From the NCBI GenBank assembly GCA_036435485.1, contig CM071596.1:142117501-142181500 (forward strand): a stretch of DNA of 64,000 nt, given 5' to 3'. Under the pieces are notes generated by a model that did no database searches, was not told the origin of the DNA, and was given only the letters and a program-made list of their open reading frames with translations. Origin of the DNA: Saposhnikovia divaricata (Eukaryota; Streptophyta; Magnoliopsida; Apiales; Apiaceae). Shown here piece by piece: positions 37,811-50,850 of the stretch; within the stretch, counting starts at the first letter, position 1; each line of letters begins with the position of its first letter. The translations under genes were made by a program, and so were the position numbers.

Positions 37811-40800
37811 CAGCTACAAAACCTTATACAATTTGATTAATTGTGAGGTTATCATCAAGTACAACATATTCCTAACAATTAGTACTTTGACCGGAACCCC
37901 TAAACAGGGTTTCGTCAGGGTTTAAGGATTCGATTTTTTAAAAATTATTTCTCGTAGACCCAACCGTACGGGCATCAAGATCCATCATTTTTAATGTTTT
38001 TCCCAAAATTAAAAAAATATTATTTGAATGGGTAATTGAACGGTCAACTAGTACTTTGACCGGAACCCCTAAACAGGGTTTCGTCACGGTAAAGGATTCA
38101 ATTTTTTAAAAATTATTTCTCGATGACTCAACCATGCAGGCATCAAGATACATCATTTTTAATGTCATTCCCAAAATTTCAAAAAAAAATTATTTGATTG
38201 GGTAATTGAACGGTCAACTAGTACTATGACCGGAACCCCTAAACAGGGTTTCGTCAGGGTTTAAGGATTCGATTTTTTAAAAAATATTTATCGAAGACCC
38301 AACCATACGAGCAACAAGATCCATCATTTTTAATGTTATTCCCAAAATTTCAAAAAAAAATTATTTGATTGGGTAATTGAACGGTCAACTAGTACTTTGA
38401 CCGGAACCCCTAAATAGGGTTTCATCAGGGTTCAAGGATTCAATTTTTTAAAAATTATTTCTCGAAGTCTCAACCGTATAGGCATCAAGATCCATCATTT
38501 TTAATGTTATTCCCAAAATTTCAAAAAAAAATTATTTGATTGGGTAATTGAACGGTCAACTAGTACTTTGACCGGAACCCCTAAACAGGGTTTCGTCAGG
38601 GTTTAAGGATTCGATTTTTAAAAAAAAAATTCTCGGAGACCGAACTGTACGGGCATCAAGATCCATCATTTTTAATGTTATTCCCGAAATTTAAAAAAAA
38701 ATATTTGATTGGGTAATTTAACGGTCAACTAGTACTTTGACCGGAACCCCTGAACAGGGTTTCATCAGGGTTTAAGGATTCGATTTTTAAAAAATATTTC
38801 TCGAAGACCCAACCGTAAGGGCATTAAGATCCATCATTTTTAATGTTATTTCCAAAATTTTAAAAAAATTTTATTTGATTGGGTAATTGAACGGTCAACT
38901 AGTACTTTCACTGGATTCCCTAAACAGGGTTTCGTCCGGGTTTAAGGATTCGATTTTTTAAAAATATTTCTCGAAGATCCAACCGTACGGGCATCAATAT
39001 CCATCATTTTTAATTTAATTCCCAAAATTTTAAAAAAAAATTTATTTGATTGGGTAATTTAACGGTCAACTAGTACTATGATCGGAACCCCTAAACAAAG
39101 CTTCGTCAGGGTTTATGGATTCAATTTTTTAAAAACTATTTCTTGAAGACTCAATTGTACCGGCATCAAGATCCATCATTTTTAATGTTATTCCCAAAAT
39201 TTCAAAAAAAAATTATTTGATTGGGTAATTGAACGATCAACTAGTAGTTTGACCGGAATCCCTAAACAGGGTTTCGTCAGGGCTTAAGGATTCGATTTTT
39301 TAAAAAATATTTTTCGAAGACCCAACCGTACCGGCATCAAGATCCATCATTTTTAATGTTATTCTCAAAATTTTAAAATAAAAATTATTTGATTGGGTAA
39401 TTGAACGGTCAATTAGTACTTTTACCGGAACCCCTAAACAGGGTTTCGTTAGGGTTTAAGGATTCGATATTTATTAAAATTATTTCTCGAAGACCCAACC
39501 GTAAGGGCATTAAGATCCATCATTTTTAATGTTATTCCCAAAATTTTAAAAAAAAATTATTTGATTGGGTAATTGAACGGTGAACTAGTACTTTCACCGG
39601 AATCCCTAAACAGGGTTTCGTCAGGGTTTAAGGATTCAATTTTTTAAAAAATATTTCTCGAAGATCCAACCGTACGGGTATCAATATCCATCATTTTTAA
39701 TGTTATTTCCAAAATTTAAAAAAAAAGTATTTGATTGGGTAATTGAACGGTCAACTAGTACTATGATCGGAACCCCTAAACAGGGTTTCGTCAGGGTTTA
39801 TGGATTCGATTTTTTAAAAAATATTTCTCGAAGACTCAGTGGTACAGGCATCAAGATCCATCATTTTTAATGTTATTCCAAAAATTTTTAAAAAAAATTA
39901 TTTGATTGGGTAATTGAACGATCAACTAGTAGTTTGACCGGAACCCCTAAACAGGGTTTCGTCAAGGTTTAAGGATTCGTTTTTTTAAAAATTATTTCTC
40001 GTAGACCCAACCGTACGGACATCAAGATCCATCATTTTTAATGTTATTCCCAAAATTAAAAAAAAAATATTTGATGGGGTAATTGAACGGTCAACTAGTA
40101 CTTTGATTGGAACCCCTAAACAGGGTTTCGTCTGGGTTTATGGATTCGATTAGTTAAAAAATATTTCTCGAAGACTCAATCGTACAGGCATCAAGATCCA
40201 TCATTTTTAATGTTATTCCCAAAATTTCAAAAAAAAAAATTATTTGATTGGGTAATTGAACGATCAACTAGTAGTTTGACCGGAATCCCTAAACCGGGTT
40301 TCGTCAGGGTTTAAGGATTCGATTTTTTTAAAAATATTTCTTGAAGACCCAACCATACGAGCATTAAGATCCATCATTTTTAATGTTATTCCCTAAATTT
40401 CAAAAAAAAATTATTTGATTGGGTAACTGAACGGTCAACTAGTACTTTGACCGGAACCCCTAAATAGGGTTTCATCAAGGTTCAAGGATTCAATTTTTTA
40501 AAAATTATTTCTCGAAGACTCAACCATACAGGCATCAAGATCCATCATTTTTAATGTTATTCCAAAATTTCAAAAAAAAATTATTTGATTGGGTAATTGA
40601 ACGGTCAACTAGTACTTTGACCGGAACCCCTAAACCGGGTTTCGTCAGGGTTTAAGGATTCGATTTTAAAAAAACAAATCTCGGAGACCCAACTGTACGG
40701 GCATCAAGATCCATCATTTTTAATGTTATTCCCAAAATTAAAAAAAATTACTTGAATGGGTAATTGAACGGTCAACTAGTACTTTGACCGGAACCCCTAA

Positions 40801-41779
40801 AGAGGGTTTCGTCACGGTTTAAGGAATCAATTTTTTAAAAATTATTTCTCGATGACTCAACCATGCACGCATCAAGATACATCATTTTTAATGTCATTCC
40901 CAAAATTTCAAAAAAAATTATTTGATGGGGTAATTGAACGGTCAACTAGTACTTTGATTGGAACCCCTAAACAGGGTTTCATCAGGGTTTATGGATTCGA
41001 TTTTTTAAAAAATATTTCTCGAAGACTCAATCGTTCAGGCATCAAGATCCGTCATTTTTAACGTTATTCCCAAAATTTCAAAAAAAAATTATTTGATTGG
41101 GTAATTGAACGATCAACTAGTAGTTTGACCGGAATCCCTAAACAGGGTTTCGTCAGGGTTTAAGGATTCGATTTTTTAAAAAATATTTCTCGAAGACCCA
41201 ACCATACGAGCATCAAGATCCATCATTTTTAATGTTATTCCCAAAATTTCAAAAAAAAAATATTTGATTGGGTAATTGAACTGTCAACTAGTACTTTGAC
41301 CGGAATCCATAAACAGGGTTTCGTCAGGGTTTAAGGATTCGATTTTTAAAAAAAAAATTCTCGGAGACCCAACTGTACGGGCATCAAGATCCATCATTTT
41401 TAATGTTATTCCCAAAATTTAAAAAAAATTATTTGATTGGGTAATTTAACGGTCAACTAGTACTTTGACCGGAACCCCTAAACAGGGTTTCGTCAGGGTT
41501 TAAGGATTCGATTTTTAAAAAAATATTTCTCGAAGAGCCAACCGTAAGGGCATTAAGATCCATCATTTTTTAAGTTATTCCCAAAATTTAAAAAAAAATT
41601 ATTTGATTGGGTAATTGAACGGTCAACTAGTACTTTAACCGGAATCCTTAAACAGGGTTTCGTCAGGGTTTAAGGATTCGATTTTTTAAAAATATTTCTC
41701 GAAGATCCAACTGTACGGGCATCATTATCCATTATTTTTAATGTTATTCCCAAAATTTCAAAAAAAAAATATTTGATTG

Positions 41780-44700
41780 GGTAATTGAACGGTCAACTAG
41801 TACTATGATCGGAACCCCTAATCAGGGTATCGTTAGGGTTTATGGTTTCGATTTTTTAAAAAATATTTCTCGAAGACTCAATCGTACAGGCATCAAGATC
41901 CATCATTTTTAATGTTATTCCCAAAATTTCAAAAAAAAAATTATTTGATTGGGTAATTGAACGATCAACTAGTAGTTTGAACGGAACCCCTGAACAGGGT
42001 TTCGTCTGGGCTTAAGGATTCGATTTTAAAAAAATATTTCTCGAAGACCCAACCGTAAGGGCATTAAGATCCATCATTTTTAATGTTATTCCCAAAATTT
42101 TAAAAAAAAATTATTTGATTGGGTAATTGAACGGTCAACTAGTACTTTAACCGGAATCCTTAAACAGGGTTTCGTCAGGGTTTAAGGATTCGATTTTTTA
42201 AAAATATTTCTCGAAGATCCAACTGTACGGGCATCATTATCCATTATTTTTAATGTTATTCCCAAAATTTCAAAAAAAAATTATTTGATTGGGTAATTGA
42301 ACGATCAACTAGTAGTTTGACCGGAATCCCTAAACAGGGTTTCGTCAGGGTTTAAGGATTCGATTTTTTAAAAAATATTTCTCGAAGACCCAACCATACG
42401 AGCATCAAGATCCATCATTTTTAATGTTATTCCCAAAATTTCAAAAAAAAATTATTTGATTGGGTAATTGAACGATCAACTAGTAGTTTGAACGGAACCC
42501 CTGAACAGGGTTTCGTCTGGGCTGAAGGATTCGATTTTTAAAAAAATATTTCTCGAAGACCCAACCGTATGGGCATTAAGATCAATCATTTTTAATGTTA
42601 TTCCCAAAATTTTAAAAAAAAATTATTTGATTGGGTAATTGAACGGTCAACTAGTACTTTAACCGGAATCCTTAAACAGGGTTTCGTCAGGGTTTAAGGA
42701 TTCGATTTTTTAAAAATATTTCTCGAAGATCCAACTGTACGGGCATCATTATCCATTATTTTTAATGTTATTCCCAAAATTTCAAAAAAAAAATATTTGA
42801 TTGGGTAATTGAACGGTCAACTAGTACTATGATCGGAACCCCTAATCAGGGTATCGTTAGGGTTTATGGTTTCGATTTTTTAAAAACTATTTCTCGAAGA
42901 CTCAATCGTACAGGCATCAAGATCCATCATTTTTAATGTTATTCCCAAAATTTCAAAAAAAAAATTATTTGATTGGGTAATTGAACGATCAACTAGTAGT
43001 TTGAACGGAACCCCTGAACAGGGTTTCGTCTGGGCTTAAGGATTCGATTTTTAAAAAAATATTTCTCGAAGACCCAACCGTAAGGGCATTAAGATCCATC
43101 ATTTTTAATGTTATTCCCAAAATTTTAAAAAAAAATTATTTGATTGGGTAATTGAACGGTCAACTAGTACTTTAACCGGAATCCTTAAACAGGGTTTCGT
43201 CAGGGTTTAAGGATTCGATTTTTTAAAAAATATTTCTCGAAGATCCAACTGTACGGGCATCATTATCCATTATTTTTAATGTTATTCCCAAAATTTCAAA
43301 AAAAAAATATTTGATTGGGTAATTGAACGATCAACTAGTACTATGATCGGAACCCCTAATCAGGGTATCGTTAGGGTTTATGGTTTCGATTTTTTAAAAA
43401 CTATTTCTCGAAGACTCAATCGTACAGGCATCAAGATCCATCATTTTTAATGTTATTCCCAAAATTTCAAAAAAAAAATTATTTGATTGGGTAATTGAAC
43501 GATCAACTAGTAGTTTGAACGGAACCCCTGAACAGGGTTTCGTCTGGGCTGAAGGATTCGATTTTTAAAAAAATATTTCTCGAAGACCCAACCGTAAGGG
43601 CATTAAGATCAATCATTTTTAATGTTATTCCCAAAATTTTAAAAAAAAATTATTTGATTGGGTAATTGAACGGTCAACTAGTACTTTGACCGGAACCCCT
43701 AAACCGGGTTTCGTCAGGGTTTAAGGATTCGATTTTAAAAAAACAAATCTCGGAGACCCAACTGTACGGGCATCAAGATCCATCATTTTTAATGTTATTC
43801 CCAAAATTAAAAAAAAATTACTTGAATGGGTAATTGAACGGTCAACTAGTACTTTGACCGGAACCCCTAAAGAGGGTTTCGTCACGGTTTAAGGAATCAA
43901 TTTTTTAAAAATTATTTCTCGATGACTCAACCATGCACGCATCAAGATACATCATTTTTAATGTCATTGCCAAAATTTCAAAAAAAATTATTTGATGGGG
44001 TAATTGAACGGTCAACTAGTACTTTGATTGGAACCCCTAAACAGGGTTTCATCAGGGTTTATGGATTCGATTTTTTAAAAAATATTTCTCGAAGACTCAA
44101 TCGTACAGGCATCAAGATCCGTCATTTTTAACGTTATTCCCAAAATTTCAAAAAAAAATTTATTTGATTGGGTAATTGAACGATCAACTAGTAGTTTGAC
44201 CGGAATCCCTAAACAGGGTTTCGTCAGGGTTTAAGGATTCGATTTTTTAAAAAATATTTCTCGAAGACCCAACCATACGAGCATCAAGATCCATCATTTT
44301 TAATGTTATTCCCAAAATTTCAAAAAAAAAAATATTTGATTGGGTAATTGAACGGTCAACTAGTACTTTGACCGGAACCCTTAAATAGGGTTTCATCAGG
44401 GTTCAAGGATTCAATTTTTTAAAAATTATTTCTCGAAGACTCAACCATACAGGCATCAAGATCCATCATTTTTAATGTTATTCCCAAAATTTCAAAAAAA
44501 ATTATTTGATTGGGTAATTGAACTGTCAACTAGTACTTTGACCGGAACCCCTAAATAGGGTTTCGTCAGGGTTTAAGGATTCGATTTTTTAAAAAAAAAT
44601 TCTCGGAGACCCAACTGTACGGGCATCAAGATCCATCATTTTTAATGTTATTCCCAAAATTTAAAAAAAATTATTTGATTGGGTAATTTAACGGTCAACT

Positions 44701-47700
44701 AGTACTTTGACCGGAACCCCTAAACAGGGTTTCGTCAGGGTTTAAGGATTCGATTTTTAAAAAAATATTTCTCGAAGAGCCAACCGTAAGGGCATTAAGA
44801 TCCATCATTTTTAATGTTATTCCCAAAATTTAAAAAAAAATTATTTGATTGGGTAATTGAACGGTCAACTAGTACTTTAACCGGAATCCTTAAACAGGGT
44901 TTCGTCAGGGTTTAAGGATTCGATTTTTTAAAAATATTTCTCGAAGATCCAACTGTACGGGCATCATTATCCATTATTTTTAATGTTATTCCCAAAATTT
45001 CAAAAAAAAAATATTTGATTGGGTAATTGAACGGTCAACTAGTACTATGATCGGAACCCCTAATCAGGGTATCGTTAGGGTTTATGGTTTCGATTTTTTA
45101 AAAACTATTTCTCGAAGACTCAATCGTACAGGCATCAAGATCCATCATTTTTAATGTTATTCCCAAAATTTCAAAAAAAAATTATTTGATTGGGTAATTG
45201 AACGATCAACTAGTAGTTTGAACGGAACCCCTGAACAGGGTTTCGTCTGGGCTTAAGGATTCGATTTTTAAAAAAATATTTCTCGAAGACCCAACCGTAA
45301 GGGCATTAAGATCCATCATTTTTAATGTTATTCCCAAAATTTAAAAAAAAAATTATTTGATTGGGTAATTGATCGGTCAACTAGTACTTTCAGCGGAATC
45401 CCTAAACAGGGTTTCGTCAGGGTTTAAGGATTCGATTTTTTAAAAATATTTCTCGAAGATCCAACCGTACGGGCATCAATATCCATCATTTTTAATTTTA
45501 TTCCCAAAATTTAAAAAAAAATATTTGATTGGGTAATTGAACGGTCAACTAGTACTATGATCGGAACCCCTAATCACGGTATCGTTAGGGTTTATGGTTT
45601 CGATTTTTTAAAAACTATTTCTCGAAGACTCAATCGTACAGGCATCAAGATCCATCATTTTTAATGTTATTCCCAAAATTTCAAAAAAAAAATTATTTGA
45701 TTGGGTAATTGAACGATCAACTAGTAGTTTGAACGGAACCCCTGAACAGGGTTTCGTCTGGGCTTAAGGATTCGATTTTTAAAAAAATATTTCTCGAAGA
45801 CCCAACCGTAAGGGCATTAAGATCCATCATTTTTAATGTTATTCCCGAAATTTTAAAAAAAAATTATTTGATTGGGTAATTGAACGGTCAACTAGTACTT
45901 TAACCGGAATCCTTAAACAGGGTTTCGTCAGGGTTTAAGGATTCGATTTTTTAAAAATATTTCTCGAAGATCCAACTGTACGGGCATCATTATCCATTAT
46001 TTTTAATGTTATTCCCAAAATTTCAAAAAAAAATTATTTGACTGGGTAATTGAACGATCAACTAGTAGTTTGACCGGAATCCCTAAACAGGGTTTCGTCA
46101 GGGTTTAAGGATTCGATTTTTTAAAAAATATTTCTCGAAGACCCAACCATACGAGCATCAAGATCCATCATTTTTAATGTTATTCCCAAAATTTCAAAAA
46201 AAAATTATTTGATTGGGTAATTGAACGATCAACTAGTAGTTTGAACGGAACCCCTGAACAGGGTTTCGTCTGGGCTGAAGGATTCGATTTTTAAAAAAAT
46301 ATTTCTCGAAGACCCAACCGTATGGGCATTAAGATCAATCATTTTTAATGTTATTCCCAAAATTTTAAAAAAAAATTATTTGATTGGGTAATTGAACGGT
46401 CAACTAGTACTTTAACCGGAATCCTTAAACAGGGTTTCGTCAGGGTTTAAGGATTCGATTTTTTAAAAATATTTCTCGAAGATCCAACTGTACGGGCATC
46501 ATTATCCATTATTTTTAATGTTATTCCCAAAATTTCAAAAAAAAAATATTTGATTGGGTAATTGAACGGTCAACTAGTACTATGATCGGAACCCCTAATC
46601 AGGGTATCGTTAGGGTTTATGGTTTCGATTTTTTAAAAACTATTTCTCGAAGACTCAATCGTACAGGCATCAAGATCCATCATTTTTAATGTTATTCCCA
46701 AAATTTCAAAAAAAAAATTATTTGATTGGGTAATTGAACGATCAACTAGTAGTTTGAACGGAACCCCTGAACAGGGTTTCGTCTGGGCTTAAGGATTCGA
46801 TTTTTAAAAAAATATTTCTCGAAGACCCAACCGTAAGGGCATTAAGATCCATCATTTTTAATGTTATTCCCAAAATTTTAAAAAAAAATTATTTGATTGG
46901 GTAATTGAACGGTCAACTAGTACTTTAACCGGAATCCTTAAACAGGGTTTCGTCAGGGTTTAAGGATTCGATTTTTTAAAAATATTTCTCGAAGATCCAA
47001 CTGTACGGGCATCATTATCCATTATTTTTAATGTTATTCCCAAAATTTCAAAAAAAAAATATTTGATTGGGTAATTGAACGATCAACTAGTACTATGATC
47101 GGAACCCCTAATCAGGGTATCGTTAGGGTTTATGGTTTCGATTTTTTAAAAACTATTTCTCGAAGACTCAATCGTACAGGCATCAAGATCCATCATTTTT
47201 AATGTTATTCCCAAAATTTCAAAAAAAAAATTATTTGATTGGGTAATTGAACGATCAACTAGTAGTTTGAACGGAACCCCTGAACAGGGTTTCGTCTGGG
47301 CTGAAGGATTCGATTTTTAAAAAAATATTTCTCGAAGACCCAACCGTAAGGGCATTAAGATCAATCATTTTTAATGTTATTCCCAAAATTTTAAAAAAAA
47401 ATTATTTGATTGGGTAATTGAACGGTCAACTAGTACTTTGACCGGAACCCCTAAACCGGGTTTCGTCAGGGTTTAAGGATTCGATTTTAAAAAAACAAAT
47501 CTCGGAGACCCAACTGTACGGGCATCAAGATCCATCATTTTTAATGTTATTCCCAAAATTAAAAAAAAATTACTTGAATGGGTAATTGAACGGTCAACTA
47601 GTACTTTGACCGGAACCCCTAAAGAGGGTTTCGTCACGGTTTAAGGAATCAATTTTTTAAAAATTATTTCTCGATGACTCAACCATGCACGCATCAAGAT

Positions 47701-49330
47701 ACATCATTTTTAATGTCATTCCCAAAATTTCAAAAAAAATTATTTGATGGGGTAATTGAACGGTCAACTAGTACTTTGATTGGAACCCCTAAACAGGGTT
47801 TCATCAGGGTTTATGGATTCGATTTTTTAAAAAATATTTCTCGAAGACTCAATCGTACAGGCATCAAGATCCGTCATTTTTAACGTTATTCCCAAAATTT
47901 CAAAAAAAAATTTATTTGATTGGGTAATTGAACGATCAACTAGTAGTTTGACCGGAATCCCTAAACAGGGTTTCGTCAGGGTTTAAGGATTCGATTTTTT
48001 AAAAAATATTTCTCGAAGACCCAACCATACGAGCATCAAGATCCATCATTTTTAATGTTATTCCCAAAATTTCAAAAAAAAAAATATTTGATTGGGTAAT
48101 TGAACGGTCAACTAGTACTTTGACCGGAACCCTTAAATAGGGTTTCATCAGGGTTCAAGGATTCAATTTTTTAAAAATTATTTCTCGAAGACTCAACCAT
48201 ACAGGCATCAAGATCCATCATTTTTAATGTTATTCCCAAAATTTCAAAAAAAATTATTTGATTGGGTAATTGAACTGTCAACTAGTACTTTGACCGGAAC
48301 CCCTAAATAGGGTTTCGTCAGGGTTTAAGGATTCGATTTTTTTAAAAAAAATTCTCGGAGACCCAACTGTACGGGCATCAAGATCCATCATTTTTAATGT
48401 TATTCCCAAAATTTAAAAAAAATTATTTGATTGGGTAATTTAACGGTCAACTAGTACTTTGACCGGAACCCCTAAACAGGGTTTCGTCAGGGTTTAAGGA
48501 TTCGATTTTTAAAAAAATATTTCTCGAAGAGCCAACCGTAAGGGCATTAAGATCCATCATTTTTAATGTTATTCCCAAAATTTAAAAAAAAATTATTTGA
48601 TTGGGTAATTGAACGGTCAACTAGTACTTTAACCGGAATCCTTAAACAGGGTTTCGTCAGGGTTTAAGGATTCGATTTTTTAAAAATATTTCTCGAAGAT
48701 CCAACTGTACGGGCATCATTATCCATTATTTTTAATGTTATTCCCAAAATTTCAAAAAAAAAATATTTGATTGGGTAATTGAACGGTCAACTAGTACTAT
48801 GATCGGAACCCCTAATCAGGGTATCGTTAGGGTTTATGGTTTCGATTTTTTAAAAACTATTTCTCGAAGACTCAATCGTACAGGCATCAAGATCCATCAT
48901 TTTTAATGTTATTCCCAAAATTTCAAAAAAAAATTATTTGATTGGGTAATTGAACGATCAACTAGTAGTTTGAACGGAACCCCTGAACAGGGTTTCGTCT
49001 GGGCTTAAGGATTCGATTTTTAAAAAAATATTTCTCGAAGACCCAACCGTAAGGGCATTAAGATCCATCATTTTTAATGTTATTCCCAAAATTTAAAAAA
49101 AAAATTATTTGATTGGGTAATTGAACGGTCAACTAGTACTTTCAGCGGAATCCCTAAACAGGGTTTCGTCAGGGTTTAAGGATTCGATTTTTTAAAAATA
49201 TTTCTCGAAGATCCAACCGTACGGGCATCAATATCCATCATTTTTAATTTTATTCCCAAAATTTAAAAAAAAATTATTTGATTGGGTAATTGAACGGTCA
49301 ACTAGTACTATGATCGGAACCCCTAAACAG
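41780..49330 (+). repeat. 22-monomer HOR (~3.752 kb), two copies
   Basis: About 41780-45570 repeats at 45540-49330 with a constant offset near 3752 bp (22 monomers). Paired markers are CGATTTTAAAAAAACAAATC (~43731 and ~47483), GGGCTGAAGGATTCG (~43543 and ~47295), CTTTCAGCGG (~45388 and ~49140) and the TGCACGCATC monomer (~43932 and ~47684). Inside the unit a subtype with CCCTAATCAGGGTATCG and TTATGGTTTCG recurs every three to six monomers, so the 22-mer itself contains shorter repeats. The related CGATTTTAAAAAAACAAATC block at ~40660 is 18 monomers (3070 bp) upstream of the first. Confidence 0.88.
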
Positions 49331-50850
49331 GGTTTCGTCAGGGTTTATGGATTCGATTTTTTAAAAAATATTTCTCGAAGACTCAATCGTACAGGCATCA
49401 AGATCCATCATTTTTAATGTTATTCCCAAAATTTCAAAAAAAAATTATTTGATTGGGTAATTGAACTGTCAACTAGTACTTTGACCGGAACCCCTAAACA
49501 GGGTTTCGTCAGGGTTTAAGGATTCGATTTTTAAAAAAAAATTCTCGGAGACCCAACTGTACGGGCATCAAGATCCATCATTTTTAATGTTATTCCCAAA
49601 ATTTAAAAAAAATTATTTGATTGGGTAATTTAACGGTCAACTAGTACTTTGACCGGAACCCCTGAATAGGGTTTCGTCAGGGTTTAAGGATTTGATTTTT
49701 AAAAAAATATTTCTCGAAGAGCCAACCGTAAGGGCATTAAGATCCATCATTTTTAATTTTATTCCCAAAATTTAAAAAAAAAATTATTTGATTGGGTAAT
49801 TGAACGGTCAACTAGTACTTTAACCGGAATCCTTAAACAAGGTTTCGTCAAGGTTTAAGGATTCGATTTTTTAAAAATATTTCTCGAAGATCCAACTGTA
49901 CGGGCATCAATATCCATTATTTTTAATGTTATTCCCAAAATTTCAAAAAAAAAATATTTGATTGGGTAATTGAAAGGTCAACTAGTACTATGATCGGAAC
50001 CCCTAAACAGGGTATCGTTAGGGTTTATGGTTTCGATTTTTTAAAAACTATTTCTCGAAGACTCAATCGTACAGGCATCAAGATCCATCATTTTTAATGT
50101 TATTCCCAAAATTTCAAAAAAAAAATTATTTGATTGGGTAATTGAACGATCAACTAGTAGTTTGAACGGAACCCCTGAACAGGGTTTCGTCTGGGCTTAA
50201 GGATTCGATTTTTAAAAAAATATTTCTCGAAGACCCAACCGTAAGGGCATTAAGATCCATCATTTTTAATGTTATTCCCAAAATTTTAAAAAAAATTATT
50301 TGATTGGGTAATTGAATGGTCAACTAGTACTTTCACCGGAATCCCTAAACAGGGTTTCGTTAGGGTTTAAGGATTCGATTTTTTAAAAATATTTCTCGAA
50401 GATCCAACCGTACGGGCATCAATATCCATCATTTTTAATTTTATTCCCAAAATTTAAAAAAAAATTATTTGATTGGGTAATTGAACGGTCAACTAGTACT
50501 TTGATTGGAACCCCTAAACAGGGTTTCGTCAGGGTTTATGGATTCGATTTTTTAAAAAATATTTCTCGAAGACTCAATCGTACAGGCATCAAGATCCATC
50601 ATTTTTAATGTTATTACCAAAATTTCAAAAAAAAATTATTTGATTGGGTAATTGAACGATCAACTAGTAGTTTGACCGGAATCCCTAAACAGGGTTTCGT
50701 CAGGGTTTAAGGATTCGATTTTTTAAAAAATATTTCTCGAAGACCCAACCATACGAGCATCAAGATCCATCATTTTTAATGTTATTCCCAAAATTAAAAA
50801 AAAAATTATTTGATGGGGTAATTGAACGGTCAACTAGTACTTTGATTGGA
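49330..50850 (+). repeat. Irregular satellite between the 22-mer and 15-mer blocks
   Basis: Monomers continue in register, but their order follows neither neighbour throughout. Subtypes typical of the 22-mer (GAAGAGCCAACC at ~49716, GTCTGGGCTTAAGG at ~50190) mix with 15-mer types (GATTGGAACCCC at ~50495 and ~50840, TAGTTTGACCGGAATCC at ~50670). I see nothing besides satellite. Confidence 0.7.

Larger units (their letters stand above)
36865..37877. mobile_element. Solo LTR of a Ty1-copia-like retrotransposon (copy A)
   Basis: A 1013-bp non-satellite insert begins TGTTATTCCC and ends ATTCCTAACA, giving the TG...CA ends and the short TGTTA/TAACA inverted termini of LTRs, flanked by ATTAG duplications. 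No primer-binding site, polyprotein or second LTR follows; satellite resumes at once, so it is a solo LTR left by LTR-LTR recombination. It contains GTAGAAGGGGGGTTGAATAC near the 5' end, a TATAAAA, a perfect 8-bp dyad, and eight exact copies of ATCCGTTGAT plus variants. The length and the G-run/TTGAATAC start resemble plant SIRE/Maximus-type copia LTRs as I remember them; that lineage call is tentative. An 89-codon frame on the minus strand within it (37161-37430) has no known domain and is not called. Transcription orientation is uncertain; the plus strand is favoured by the TATA position. Confidence 0.88.
36270..41200 (+). repeat. Segmental duplication copy A carrying a solo LTR
   Basis: This block is collinear with about 55060-60500. 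It shares the monomer order, an 18-bp tandem duplication beside the LTR, the LTR and its ATTAG duplications, and markers on the right such as GACTCAGTGGTACAGG (~39834 and ~59125) and CGATTTTAAAAAAACAAATC (~40660 and ~59953). The offset is 18786-18787 bp through the LTR and about 19290 bp further right. Three monomers present near 56980-57500 in copy B are therefore missing here near 38190. Private differences between copies are scattered. Confidence 0.85.
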
